Shown one piece after another: positions 52,963-61,291 of a stretch of 64,000 nucleotides of DNA. Position 1 is the stretch's first letter, and each line of letters opens with the position of its first letter. Below the pieces are notes generated by a model that worked only from the letters and a program-made list of their open reading frames with translations, did no database searches and was not told where the DNA came from. The DNA is from Kibdelosporangium banguiense (lineage in GTDB: Bacteria > Actinomycetota > Actinomycetes > Mycobacteriales > Pseudonocardiaceae): positions 7,515,203 through 7,579,202 of the forward strand of contig NZ_JAGINW010000001.1 of NCBI RefSeq assembly GCF_017876405.1, written 5' to 3'. The position numbers and the translations under genes are program-made.

Positions 52963-54209
52963 CCGTTTCCCCTGGTCGGCTGGACCACCATGGGCAGCGC
53001 GGGGCCGAAGCCCAGTGCGGGGCCGCGGGTGGTGAACTTCGCCACCGTGCCACCGATGTGGCGCAACGTCCAGCGGCGCAGCAGGGTCGCCAGGATCGTC
53101 CGCATCTCCAGCATCGCGAGGTCGGCGCCGAGACACCGCCGTGTGCCACCGCCGAACGGCAGGTAGTGATGCGCGGAAAGGCGGTTGCCGAGGAACCGGG
53201 TGGGATCGAATCTGTGCGGATCGGGAAAGCTGTCCGGCTGGCTGTGTGCGAGGTAGATGCACGGAGTCAGGCGTGTTCCCGCGGCCATGCGCTGACCGAG
53301 AACGGTGATTTCCCGCGTGAGCACCCGGTTTCCGGCGACCATCGCGGGCGGGGAGATGCGCAGAGTCTCTTGGCACACAGCTTCCAGCAGCGGGAACGTA
53401 GCGTCTCCGGCCGCCAACTCGTCCCGGATGTCGGCAAGCAATCGGTCGTCCCGCGCGATCCAGTACAAGGCGGAAGTCGTCGCGGACGCCGTCGTCTCAT
53501 GCCCGGCGAAAAGCATGGACAGCACCTGGTCGACGAGCTCGTCTTCACCGAGGTGGCCAAGTGGTGGCTGCCCGGACACGAGCAGACCGATCAGCCCTGT
53601 GCCGTCGGATTCCTTTGCCGCGTCGAGGATTTCCTGACGCAGAAGGTCCCGCTCGCTCAGGAAGGTCCGCCAGGGCGAAGGAAATCCGGTCGGTGGTCGG
53701 AAGTGCCGGTAGACCAGGGCCCGCTGTCTGCCGCCCAGCGCGCTGTGCGTCCAGTCGGTGAAACGGGTCAGCAGCGGCTGGTCGATCCGGCCGAAGATGA
53801 TCAACGAGATGATCCGCAGTGTCAGCGCCCGTGTCCATTCCGGGACGTCTATCACCGTCCCGGGCCGCAGTAGGTCGACCGTGGATTCGGTGACGCTTCT
53901 GATGGTTTCGTACTGGCTGGCGAGCTCCCGGCCGCGTAGCCGGCTGCCGATCACCTTGCGGTACGCGACGTGACGCGGACCGTTGGCGAACAACAGCGAA
54001 TGGCGCCCGACCAGTGGTTCCAGCGTGCTGGAGCCGTCGAGCCGCATGTACCGTTCGGACCGGAAGATCTGGCCGAGTGCCTCCGGCTGCCACACCAGCA
54101 CCTTGCGCCGGGGGAACGGGCACAGCTCGGCGAGCTTGTCCGGACGTGTCCGCTGACTGTCCAGAAACGACAGTGGATGAAAGGCGAAGCTCAGCTCCCG
54201 CAACGTCAT
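52959..54209 (-). CDS. Cytochrome P450 (3 of 3)
   Basis: 416 aa from ATG 54209. The more eukaryote-like loop lengths and motifs (FAGHETTASATTSALYWIA, ETLRISPP, FGGGTRRCLGADLAM, FDPTRFL) set it apart from the other two. It starts inside the cyclase stop (ATGA), so it is probably the first oxidase to act on the cyclised product. All three P450s are on one transcript with the cyclase. Confidence 0.92.
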   Translation of the reverse strand: MTLRELSFAFHPLSFLDSQRTRPDKLAELCPFPRRKVLVWQPEALGQIFRSERYMRLDGSSTLEPLVGRHSLLFANGPRHVAYRKVIGSRLRGRELASQYETIRSVTESTVDLLRPGTVIDVPEWTRALTLRIISLIIFGRIDQPLLTRFTDWTHSALGGRQRALVYRHFRPPTGFPSPWRTFLSERDLLRQEILDAAKESDGTGLIGLLVSGQPPLGHLGEDELVDQVLSMLFAGHETTASATTSALYWIARDDRLLADIRDELAAGDATFPLLEAVCQETLRISPPAMVAGNRVLTREITVLGQRMAAGTRLTPCIYLAHSQPDSFPDPHRFDPTRFLGNRLSAHHYLPFGGGTRRCLGADLAMLEMRTILATLLRRWTLRHIGGTVAKFTTRGPALGFGPALPMVVQPTRGNG

Positions 54210-55804
54210 TTGGCCACCTCGGACATCAGCGCCACGTCGCTGCGGATGGCGGCGAGATGCAGGGCCGCCAGTCCCGCGGCCCGGACGACGGCGATGGGTG
54301 TGTAGAGATCCTTGTCGTGCCACAGAGGCGGGTGTGACGCGGTGTCGCCCATCCTGCGCAGGAAGTCCCGGCCGCGAGCGGCAGCCACGGCGGCCGCGTC
54401 ATCACTCCAGGGAGCCGTGCTGTGCAACAACAGTTGGACGGCGTAGGACGTCTCCTCGACCGTGCCCTCCCAACGGCCCCAGGAACCGTCGGCGCGTTGC
54501 GTTGCCAATGTCCAGGAGATTGCCGTCGCGATCGCCTCGTACGCTGTAGGCCCGCCGAACCTTGCCAGCGCGACGGTGCAGCACATTGTCGCGTAGTAGT
54601 CGGATGCGTGCCACTTGTCCTGCCAGCTCCCGTCGGATCGCTGGTGGGCGAGCAGCCAGGCGGAGACCTTGCGGATACCGGCCTTCAGCCGGTCCGGGCG
54701 CTCGGGGGCGAGCAGCAGGTGCAGCCCGTACGCGTCGAGGACGTGCGCGTTGGTGCTGATCGAAGGGGTTTGTTCGCCTGGGAAACAACAAAAGTAGCCG
54801 TCCAGCTCGTAGTCGTGCAACGAGTCGATCGGGCCGGGGAACCCAAGCCTCGCCAGCGCGTAGAGCACTGCGGCGGTGTCGTCGGCGTCCGCTGGAAGGC
54901 CGGAACCCGCTCCGAGGCCGTACTCGGTGAGTCCGGCCCGCATGCTTGCGGGGATATTGTCCGGGACGGCCGTGTTGATGTTCGCGTCGGCCAGCATCGC
55001 GGTCACCCAGGCGCGTTCGAAGAACTCGATCGACGTGACGCCGGGGACGGCTCCGCCGTGCCGGGCCTGCAACTCCTCCAGGAACTCGCGTGATCGCCGA
55101 TGCCGGATACCCGGGCCCGTCCAGGTTGCGGTGGCGGCCGGGGAACCGCACACCACGCCGCCTTCCGGGCGGATGAACGGCGCCTGCCGGGCGTGGTCGT
55201 CGAAGACTTCCAGTGAGTGCCAGGTCTTCTCCGGGATGATATGTCCATTGCGGACAGCAGCCTGCAGTTTCGCCGCTACTGTCCCGTCCAGATTGGAGGG
55301 AAGGTTGAGCCGGGCTGTGACCCATGAATCCAGTCCTGCCATCGGTTTGGTGCGCAACTCGCCCAAGTGCTGGTTGAGCCGCGCGACCAGCCACGGCACG
55401 ATCAGCTCAACGGCGATGGTGTCGGGTATCGGGTCCGGCCGGTGCCTGCCGAGCCGCCCGGCCAGCGCTCGCAGGCCACCCGTGGTCGCCCGGATCACAG
55501 CGCCGAGATCAAGGTCGCAAATGGGCTCCGGCTGGCGCATCGCGGTCAGCAACGCCTCGGTGGCGCTCAGCGTGGGCACGACGTCGTACCCGTCGGGCGA
55601 TCCCCAGTCGCCGCCGGGATTCTGGGCTGAGAGCAGGAAACGTACCCGTGCGGAGTGCCCGGCCAACCATGGCGCGCCGCTCACCAGACGTGCGGTTTCG
55701 TAGACCGACGGCGAGATCTGGCCCGCGCTGTCGTCGGACACCACGGACAACAGGTCCGTGATTGCCTGGCTGTCGTGGTCGGTCCATCGGGCGTTGTCGC
55801 TCAT
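54206..55804 (-). CDS. Class II diterpene cyclase (DxDD type, CPP-synthase-like)
   Basis: 532 aa, the usual size of bacterial class II cyclases. The protonating motif DADD is at residues 306-309 (GLPADADDTAAVLYAL). Repeats of the QW type (DGSWQDKWH, DGSWGRWEG) mark the betagamma barrel fold. No DDxxD or NSE motif of class I synthases is present. It should cyclise geranylgeranyl diphosphate to a copalyl-type (labdane) diphosphate, or a shorter prenyl diphosphate to a drimane. GGAGG lies 8 nt before the ATG. Head of an operon with three P450s. Confidence 0.85.
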   Translation of the reverse strand: MSDNARWTDHDSQAITDLLSVVSDDSAGQISPSVYETARLVSGAPWLAGHSARVRFLLSAQNPGGDWGSPDGYDVVPTLSATEALLTAMRQPEPICDLDLGAVIRATTGGLRALAGRLGRHRPDPIPDTIAVELIVPWLVARLNQHLGELRTKPMAGLDSWVTARLNLPSNLDGTVAAKLQAAVRNGHIIPEKTWHSLEVFDDHARQAPFIRPEGGVVCGSPAATATWTGPGIRHRRSREFLEELQARHGGAVPGVTSIEFFERAWVTAMLADANINTAVPDNIPASMRAGLTEYGLGAGSGLPADADDTAAVLYALARLGFPGPIDSLHDYELDGYFCCFPGEQTPSISTNAHVLDAYGLHLLLAPERPDRLKAGIRKVSAWLLAHQRSDGSWQDKWHASDYYATMCCTVALARFGGPTAYEAIATAISWTLATQRADGSWGRWEGTVEETSYAVQLLLHSTAPWSDDAAAVAAARGRDFLRRMGDTASHPPLWHDKDLYTPIAVVRAAGLAALHLAAIRSDVALMSEVAK

Positions 55805-56130
55805 CGAGTCGGCCTCCCAGCGGGTTCAAGGACATGCCCTGGGCGCACGGTAGGGGCGAACGAGCCGTGGTGGCGCTGAGTGGCGAGGTTCGTGGCCGAT
55901 GTATCCGCCGGGTGACCGCCTGGCTGTGCCCGAATGTCCATATCACCGGCGCATCAGGCCAGGTCCGGGTGCGCGTAACGGCGGCCGATCGCCGCATGCA
56001 GCGTTACGTGTGCGGGATTTGCACCCCTGCAGGTGTTACAACCGTCTTTACCTCAGACGGTTGGCGTCAGCACACTGCGTACACGGCCTGGCCCGTCAGG
56101 ACCCGGGCACCACCTTCGAAGGATCGTCCG
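55805..56130. other. Divergent promoter region of cyclase and kinase operons
   Basis: 326 bp without a credible gene. It contains AACCGTCT-N7-AGACGGTT (56040-56062), perfect 8-bp arms, a candidate operator. The neighbouring two-component genes may act here. Confidence 0.45.
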
Positions 56131-56817
56131 ATGGCAATCGTGAAGATGGCGGCACAGGAGCATTCGCAAGTCGAGCATGTCACACGGGACGATCGGGTTC
56201 GAATCGGTCAGGCGATCCACGATCTGATCGGCCACAAACTCAGCGTCATGGTGTTGCACGCCACGGCACTCGAGTTGGCCGGTGGTGCGGCCGCCGAGCG
56301 GGCCGCGGCCATCCGGGAGACCGGCTGCGCGGCGATAGCCGGGCTCCGTGACATCGTCGAGTCACTGTGCGACGACTCGGCAATCGAACCGACGGTGTTC
56401 AGCGTGCGGGTGGCCATCGACACTCTCATCGAAGCGTCCCGCAATGCCGGATTGCCGGTGGACTACGACTTCGACGAGCGGGCGGACGGGCTGGACGCGG
56501 ATCTCGGCGAGGTCGTTTTCTGTGTGGTGCGTGAGGCATTGACGAACGTGCACAAGCACGCCGGCCTGGTCCGGACCAGAACGTCGGTCAGCATGTCCCG
56601 GCGCCGTGTCCGGGTCGAAGTGGTCAACCACCCGCCCGCCGCGCCCTCGGTGATGTCCATCGGCGGTTCCCGCCGTGGTCTGCGAGGTATGCGCAAACTG
56701 GTGGAACGGCACAACGGCCGTCTGGCGTACGCGAACACACCCGACGGTGGTTTCCGGATCCGCGCGGAACTGCCGGTACACAGCACGGATCACGTCTCGG
56801 AGAGGGGAGCCATCTGA
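56131..56817 (+). CDS. Soluble histidine kinase without sensor domain
   Basis: 228 aa from ATG 56131 (AAGGA seven bases upstream). The phospho-acceptor His30 lies in IGQAIHDLIGHKLSVMVLHA; the HATPase domain has VVREALTNVHKHAG and RRGLRGMRKLVERHNG. No membrane segment or PAS/GAF domain precedes the dimerisation helix, so any signal must come from a partner protein. Overlaps the response regulator by one base (TGATG). Divergent from the diterpene operon and possibly its regulator. Confidence 0.85.
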   Translation: MAIVKMAAQEHSQVEHVTRDDRVRIGQAIHDLIGHKLSVMVLHATALELAGGAAAERAAAIRETGCAAIAGLRDIVESLCDDSAIEPTVFSVRVAIDTLIEASRNAGLPVDYDFDERADGLDADLGEVVFCVVREALTNVHKHAGLVRTRTSVSMSRRRVRVEVVNHPPAAPSVMSIGGSRRGLRGMRKLVERHNGRLAYANTPDGGFRIRAELPVHSTDHVSERGAI

Positions 56818-57548
56818 TGATCACTGTCGGGATCGTGGACGACGAAGCGCTTGTCCGCGGCGGGATCCGGGGCGTGCTGGAGCACGTGACCGATATCCAG
56901 GTGATCGGTGAGGCGGGCAACGGTGCCACGGCGGTCGAACTGGTGCGGGCGCACCGGCCGAACGTGCTCGTGATGGACATCAGGATGCCCGGTGTCGACG
57001 GGCTTTCGGCCACCGAGCACATCCGCAGGCTCGCTCCGGCGACCGCGGTCGTCCTGCTGACGGCCATGGCCACCGAGAACCAGATCCATCGTGGCCTGCG
57101 CGCCGGGGCCGCCGGATTCCTGCTCAAGGAAGGCGATCCGCGCGATCTCGTCACCGCCATCCGTGCGGTGGCCGCGGGTGAGGCTGTGCTGTCTCCCGCG
57201 GTCACCCGCCGCGTGCTGGACCGTGTCGTCGAGATCGACCTTGAACCGCTGGACCGGGCACGGGCCCTGGTCGGGACGCTCACCTCCCGGGAACGCGAGG
57301 TCCTCGGCCTGGTCGCGGCCGGGCTGGGCAACCTGCAGATCGCCCGCCGGCTGTATCTCAGCGAAGGCGCGATCAAGGCACATGTCAGCAGGCTGCTCGC
57401 CAAACTGTCGTGCGACAACCGTGTCCAGGCCGCGATCGTCGCGCACGACGCACGGCTGGCGGTGTCACCCGGGGCCGAGGTGGTCCCGGGCCCATTTCGT
57501 AATGTCAGACCGAGATCCCAGACCGACCTTGTCGCGAATCCCCTGTAG
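56817..57548 (+). CDS. NarL/LuxR-family response regulator
   Basis: 243 aa. Receiver with DDE, phospho-acceptor Asp54 (LVMDIRMPG), LLTAMA and FLLKEGD. LuxR HTH: LTSREREVLGLVAAGLGN through LYLSEGAIKAHVSRLLAKL. The last 28 or so residues extend past the normal end and overlap the convergent large regulator by 84 bp. Partner of the soluble kinase. Proximity suggests control of the cyclase/P450 operon. Confidence 0.9.
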   Translation: MITVGIVDDEALVRGGIRGVLEHVTDIQVIGEAGNGATAVELVRAHRPNVLVMDIRMPGVDGLSATEHIRRLAPATAVVLLTAMATENQIHRGLRAGAAGFLLKEGDPRDLVTAIRAVAAGEAVLSPAVTRRVLDRVVEIDLEPLDRARALVGTLTSREREVLGLVAAGLGNLQIARRLYLSEGAIKAHVSRLLAKLSCDNRVQAAIVAHDARLAVSPGAEVVPGPFRNVRPRSQTDLVANPL

Positions 57549-59900
57549 CCGATAGGCGACGGCCCGGATGCTGATGCCAAGTCGTTCCGCCACAGTGCGA
57601 TTGGTGTGCCCGGCGGCCACCAGCAACGCGACCGCACGCTCCGCGTCGTCGAGAAGGTCCGCCTGGTCCTGGTTGCCCGGACCGACCTGGCGCAGCGCGT
57701 ACGAAATGGCGTTGTCCCGGCCGATCGGTTCCGCGGCCCGCACGATCTGTTCGGCCACAACGGGATCCAGGGCCTGGTGAACCGCTGCCATGGCGGCGTC
57801 GACCTGCCGGCGCCAGGCGGGCTCGGTGTGCAGCCGCTTGCCCCGGATGCCCTGGGCCATGGCGAACAACCTGAGCGCGTGCTCGTGCCGGCCACGACGG
57901 GTGGCGACCAGGCCGAGCCCGTCCAGCGTGAACGGCACCTCCAGCGAGCTGGTCGGCGCGGCCCGCAACGCGTCGCAGAAGTACCTTTCGGCCTCCTCCA
58001 CGTCGTCGCGTGCCAGCGCGATCGTCGCAGCGGTGTGCATCGCCAGACTGAGCCCGTGGATGGCAGGTGGTGCCCGGAACGCGGGCAGTACCCGGTTCAT
58101 CAGCTCGTTGGCGCGATCGACATCGCCCTGTGACAGCACGGTCCACGCGAGGCGTTCGATCACCATGGCGACCGCTGCGGGCTCGTCGATCGTGTTCGCG
58201 AGCTCCTCACATCTGATGAACCGCCGCTCGGCCGACTCGAACCGTTGGGCCGCCACCTCCAGACAGCCGATCACGTACAGGGTGCTGATCAGCGAGCGGG
58301 GATCGTCGAGCGAGTGCGCGATGACCGAAGCCTCGTCGAGCATGCCGAACGCTTCCTGCACGTCGCCCTGCAACGCGGCGAGATAACCGGCGTAGGCCAG
58401 CATCAGGCACCGGATCGGGACCGGGCACGTGGCACGTTCGAGCGCGGAACGCAGCAGCTTACGGCCTTCGGTGAGATGGCCACGCTGCATCCAGCATCGG
58501 ATCACCCCGACCGTCAGCAGTCCGTGCCGGTCGTCGTTGGTGCTCTGCGCCCACTGCATGGCCGTGAGCACGTTGTCCAGCAGGCTCTCCAGCCGGCTTT
58601 GGGTCTGCAGGGGGAACCAGACCGGTTGCCGGATCAGCGGTTCGGCCAGCTCGCTCAGCCAGCTCACCAGCCGTTCGTGCACCGCGTCGGACTCGCCCGC
58701 CGCGTTCAGCCGTTGCCGCGCGAACAGCCGGATCGACTCCAGCATCCGGTAGCGCCGTGCCCCGGCGACCGGCGTGAGCAGGGACGTGCTCTGCAGCCGC
58801 GACACCAGGCCCAATATCGCTTCCGGCACGAGGTCCACGTCCTGGCACACGGCTGTCACGGTTTCCAGGTCGAACGAGCCGAGCAGGACCGACAGCCGCC
58901 GGAACACCACACGTTCGTCCGGAGTGAGCAGCTCGTAGCTCCATTGGATGGCCTCGCGCAGGCTGCGCTGCCGCATGCCGCCGGTTCTGCCGCTGATGGT
59001 GAGCAGCTCGAACCGGCTGGCCAGCCGGCTGCGGATACTCGCGACCGGCAGCGTCGGGATCCAGCGGGCGGCCAGCTCGATCGCCAGCGGGCTGCCGTCG
59101 AGTTCCGAGCACACCGCGGCCACATCCGCGGCATTGTCCGCAGTGAGCTCGAAGTCCTGTGCGTGTTCGCGTGCCCGGGCCGTGAACAGCCGGATCGCGT
59201 CGCTGCGCGCCAGGTCGGTCGTGCTGGTCCCCGGACCTGATGGTGGCAGGGGCAACCCTTCGACCCGGAACACGATCTCGCCCGCGATGCCCAGCGGTTC
59301 CCGGCTCGTCGCGATCACCCGGAGCCCTCGGCACCTGCTCAAGGCCGTGTCGACGAAGCGTGCGCTCGCGTCGATGAGGTGCTCGCAGTTGTCCAGCAGA
59401 AGGATTCGCTGAACCCCGCGCAGAGCTTTGAAAATCGTCTCGGCGATCGGCTGGTCGGACTGCTCGCGGATCTCCAGCGCCGCGGCCACCGACTGCGTGA
59501 CCAGCCCTTCGTCGCGCAACACGTCCAGCTCGACCAACGCGGCCTGCGCGGGGGAAGGGGCGGGCAGGCGGTCGGCGAACTCGATGGCCAGCCGGGTCTT
59601 GCCCACGCCGGCCGGGCCGGTGAGGGTGATCAGCCGGTGGCGGTGGAAAAGGTCGCGCAGCCGTTCCAGTTCCCGTTCGCGGCCGATGAACCGGTCGAGC
59701 CGGGCAGGCAATGTCCTGGCCGTTTCGGGGCCCGCGGGCGGTTTCGGCCTGCCGGCCTTGCTCGTTTGGCCGGCGGCGTGGGCACGCATTCGATAAGCCC
59801 GCTGCCGGCATGCGCTTGAGCAATAGCGTGTTCTCGGCGACGGGGGCAGGGCGGCGCCGCAGACCGGACAACTGGTGGTTGCGGTCGGCATGTTTCGCAT
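57465..59900 (-). CDS. Large zinc-ribbon/NB-ARC/TPR/LuxR transcriptional regulator
   Basis: About 811 aa from ATG 59900; TTG 59927 or ATG 59891 are possible. The N-terminus has a Cys4-type zinc ribbon (CPVCGAALPPSPRTRYCSSAC). Then an NB-ARC/STAND ATPase: TGPAGVGKT, LLLDNCEH, VIATSREPLG, GSPLAIELAARW. A TPR-like middle follows and a C-terminal LuxR-type HTH (LLVAAGHTNRTVAERLG, ISIRAVAYRLQGIRDKV). Such regulators switch antibiotic or terpene clusters; the ligand is unknown. The zinc ribbon is an unusual addition. Convergent with the response regulator. Confidence 0.85.
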   Translation of the reverse strand: MRNMPTATTSCPVCGAALPPSPRTRYCSSACRQRAYRMRAHAAGQTSKAGRPKPPAGPETARTLPARLDRFIGRERELERLRDLFHRHRLITLTGPAGVGKTRLAIEFADRLPAPSPAQAALVELDVLRDEGLVTQSVAAALEIREQSDQPIAETIFKALRGVQRILLLDNCEHLIDASARFVDTALSRCRGLRVIATSREPLGIAGEIVFRVEGLPLPPSGPGTSTTDLARSDAIRLFTARAREHAQDFELTADNAADVAAVCSELDGSPLAIELAARWIPTLPVASIRSRLASRFELLTISGRTGGMRQRSLREAIQWSYELLTPDERVVFRRLSVLLGSFDLETVTAVCQDVDLVPEAILGLVSRLQSTSLLTPVAGARRYRMLESIRLFARQRLNAAGESDAVHERLVSWLSELAEPLIRQPVWFPLQTQSRLESLLDNVLTAMQWAQSTNDDRHGLLTVGVIRCWMQRGHLTEGRKLLRSALERATCPVPIRCLMLAYAGYLAALQGDVQEAFGMLDEASVIAHSLDDPRSLISTLYVIGCLEVAAQRFESAERRFIRCEELANTIDEPAAVAMVIERLAWTVLSQGDVDRANELMNRVLPAFRAPPAIHGLSLAMHTAATIALARDDVEEAERYFCDALRAAPTSSLEVPFTLDGLGLVATRRGRHEHALRLFAMAQGIRGKRLHTEPAWRRQVDAAMAAVHQALDPVVAEQIVRAAEPIGRDNAISYALRQVGPGNQDQADLLDDAERAVALLVAAGHTNRTVAERLGISIRAVAYRLQGIRDKVGLGSRSDITKWARDHLGPG

Positions 59901-60277
59901 CGTTCTATCACTGTCAAAGGTGGACAAGACTCTCCGGCGTCCGGCTTTCGAGAAAGTTGGTTTCGCAAACCGGCGGCGAATACCCCGGCTATTGCGGGCC
60001 GAAAGTTTCGGCTACGAGGGGAAAGATCCGCTCATGGGGAGAAAAACCGCGTGCCGCGTTCACGCGCGAAGCCGGCGAACGAGCGCCGGACGTGGTCGGC
60101 TGCGGATGGGTCTGGTGCACAGCGGCTCCGATCTCGGGCGGGGAAACCGAACGATCCCTCGAAACCACAGGCTATTTTCGCGCCCCGGGTCCGGCCAGTA
60201 GCCGATCGGACACAGTTGGTCTAGACCATTAGATCGGACGTCAGCGGACAACCTGCCTCAAGTCACGACCGGCGTTG
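59901..60277. other. Gene-free interval
   Basis: 377 bp between the large regulator's start and the stop of the dehydrogenase. No credible frame. It should contain the regulator's promoter. The only clear motif is the palindrome at 60217, flanked by a direct repeat of GATCGGAC (60205-60212 and 60232-60239). Confidence 0.4.
60217..60228. promoter_or_regulatory. GntR/FadR-type palindrome
   Basis: TGGTCTAGACCA, a perfect 12-bp palindrome of the TGGTnnnnACCA kind that FadR-subfamily GntR regulators bind. It lies downstream of the dehydrogenase operon rather than before it, so its target is unclear. Confidence 0.35.
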
Positions 60278-61291
60278 TCACGGTGCTCCCAGCCGCAGCA
60301 TGACCTTGCTGCTCGCACTGGCCGGATCAGCCGCCGTGGCAAGGGCTTCGGCGACCTGGCCGATACCGAAGATATGGGTGATCAGCGGATCCACGTCCAG
60401 ACCGTCCCGCATCGCGGTCAAGGCGTCGGCGATCTCCTCGACGAAGCGGTACGACCCGGTCCAGGTGATCTCCCTGGTGACGAGATCACCGAGGACCGCG
60501 GGCGACGGGACTCCTGGCAGGTTCCCGACCTGTACCAGGGTTCCCCCACGTGCGGTCGCCCGGAGCACGGCGCCGAGGGCAGCGGTGACACCGGAAGCCT
60601 CGAAGACGACCTCGACATCGTCCGGAAGGGCTTCTCCGGCCGCGATGTCACGGACTTCGTCGGCGCCCATCGCCTGGGCGATCTTGAGCCGTGCAGGGGA
60701 GACGTCCGCAGCGATCACGGCGCGAGCGCCCTGGTACTTCGCCGCGGCGACAACCAGAGCGCCGATCGGCCCTGCGCCGTTGACAAGAACATCACGGCCG
60801 CGCACGGAACCGGCGCGGTTGACCGCGTGCAGAGCAACCGCAAGAGGTTCGGCAAGGGCGCCATGCTTGGTGCTCACGCCGTCAGGCAGTAGCCGGATCT
60901 GGTCCGTGCGGACGACTTTGTACTCGCTGAACGCGCCGTCGGTGTGCGGGTCGAAAGCCGCGGAGCCGAAGTACCGGATCCTGGTGTGCAGGTTCGTCCG
61001 GCCAGAGATCCGTTCGGGCAGTGCGTCCGGGCTCTCGATGGTCGCGGGGTGAACGGTCGCGGCCCGCCCGGCGTCCGGGCCCGTCACGATCCGGCCCGCC
61101 ACCTCATGGCCGAGGACAAGCGGATGCTTGAGCAGCGCGGTTCCGGACGCCCCGTACTTCCAGTAGGAGAGGTCGGAACCACAGATGCCACCCCATTCCA
61201 CGGCGAGCAGTACCTCACCCGCCGCGGGCACGGGCTCGGGCCGCTCGTCGATCCGAACGTCGCCGGGCCCGTGCACTACAACGGCTTTCAC
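60278..61291 (-). CDS. L-idonate 5-dehydrogenase-like zinc alcohol dehydrogenase
   Basis: 337 aa from GTG 61291. The MDR fold has catalytic-zinc residues in GICGSDLSYWKYG and LGHEVAGR and NAD(P) binding at VNGAGPIGALVV. The WKYG text after the GICGSD motif resembles L-idonate 5-dehydrogenases (oxidise L-idonate to 5-ketogluconate). The structural-zinc Cys cluster of the family is missing. It overlaps the transporter stop (GTGA) and shares an operon with a mannitol/fructuronate-type dehydrogenase, so it belongs to a sugar-acid catabolic route. Confidence 0.82.
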   Translation of the reverse strand: MKAVVVHGPGDVRIDERPEPVPAAGEVLLAVEWGGICGSDLSYWKYGASGTALLKHPLVLGHEVAGRIVTGPDAGRAATVHPATIESPDALPERISGRTNLHTRIRYFGSAAFDPHTDGAFSEYKVVRTDQIRLLPDGVSTKHGALAEPLAVALHAVNRAGSVRGRDVLVNGAGPIGALVVAAAKYQGARAVIAADVSPARLKIAQAMGADEVRDIAAGEALPDDVEVVFEASGVTAALGAVLRATARGGTLVQVGNLPGVPSPAVLGDLVTREITWTGSYRFVEEIADALTAMRDGLDVDPLITHIFGIGQVAEALATAADPASASSKVMLRLGAP

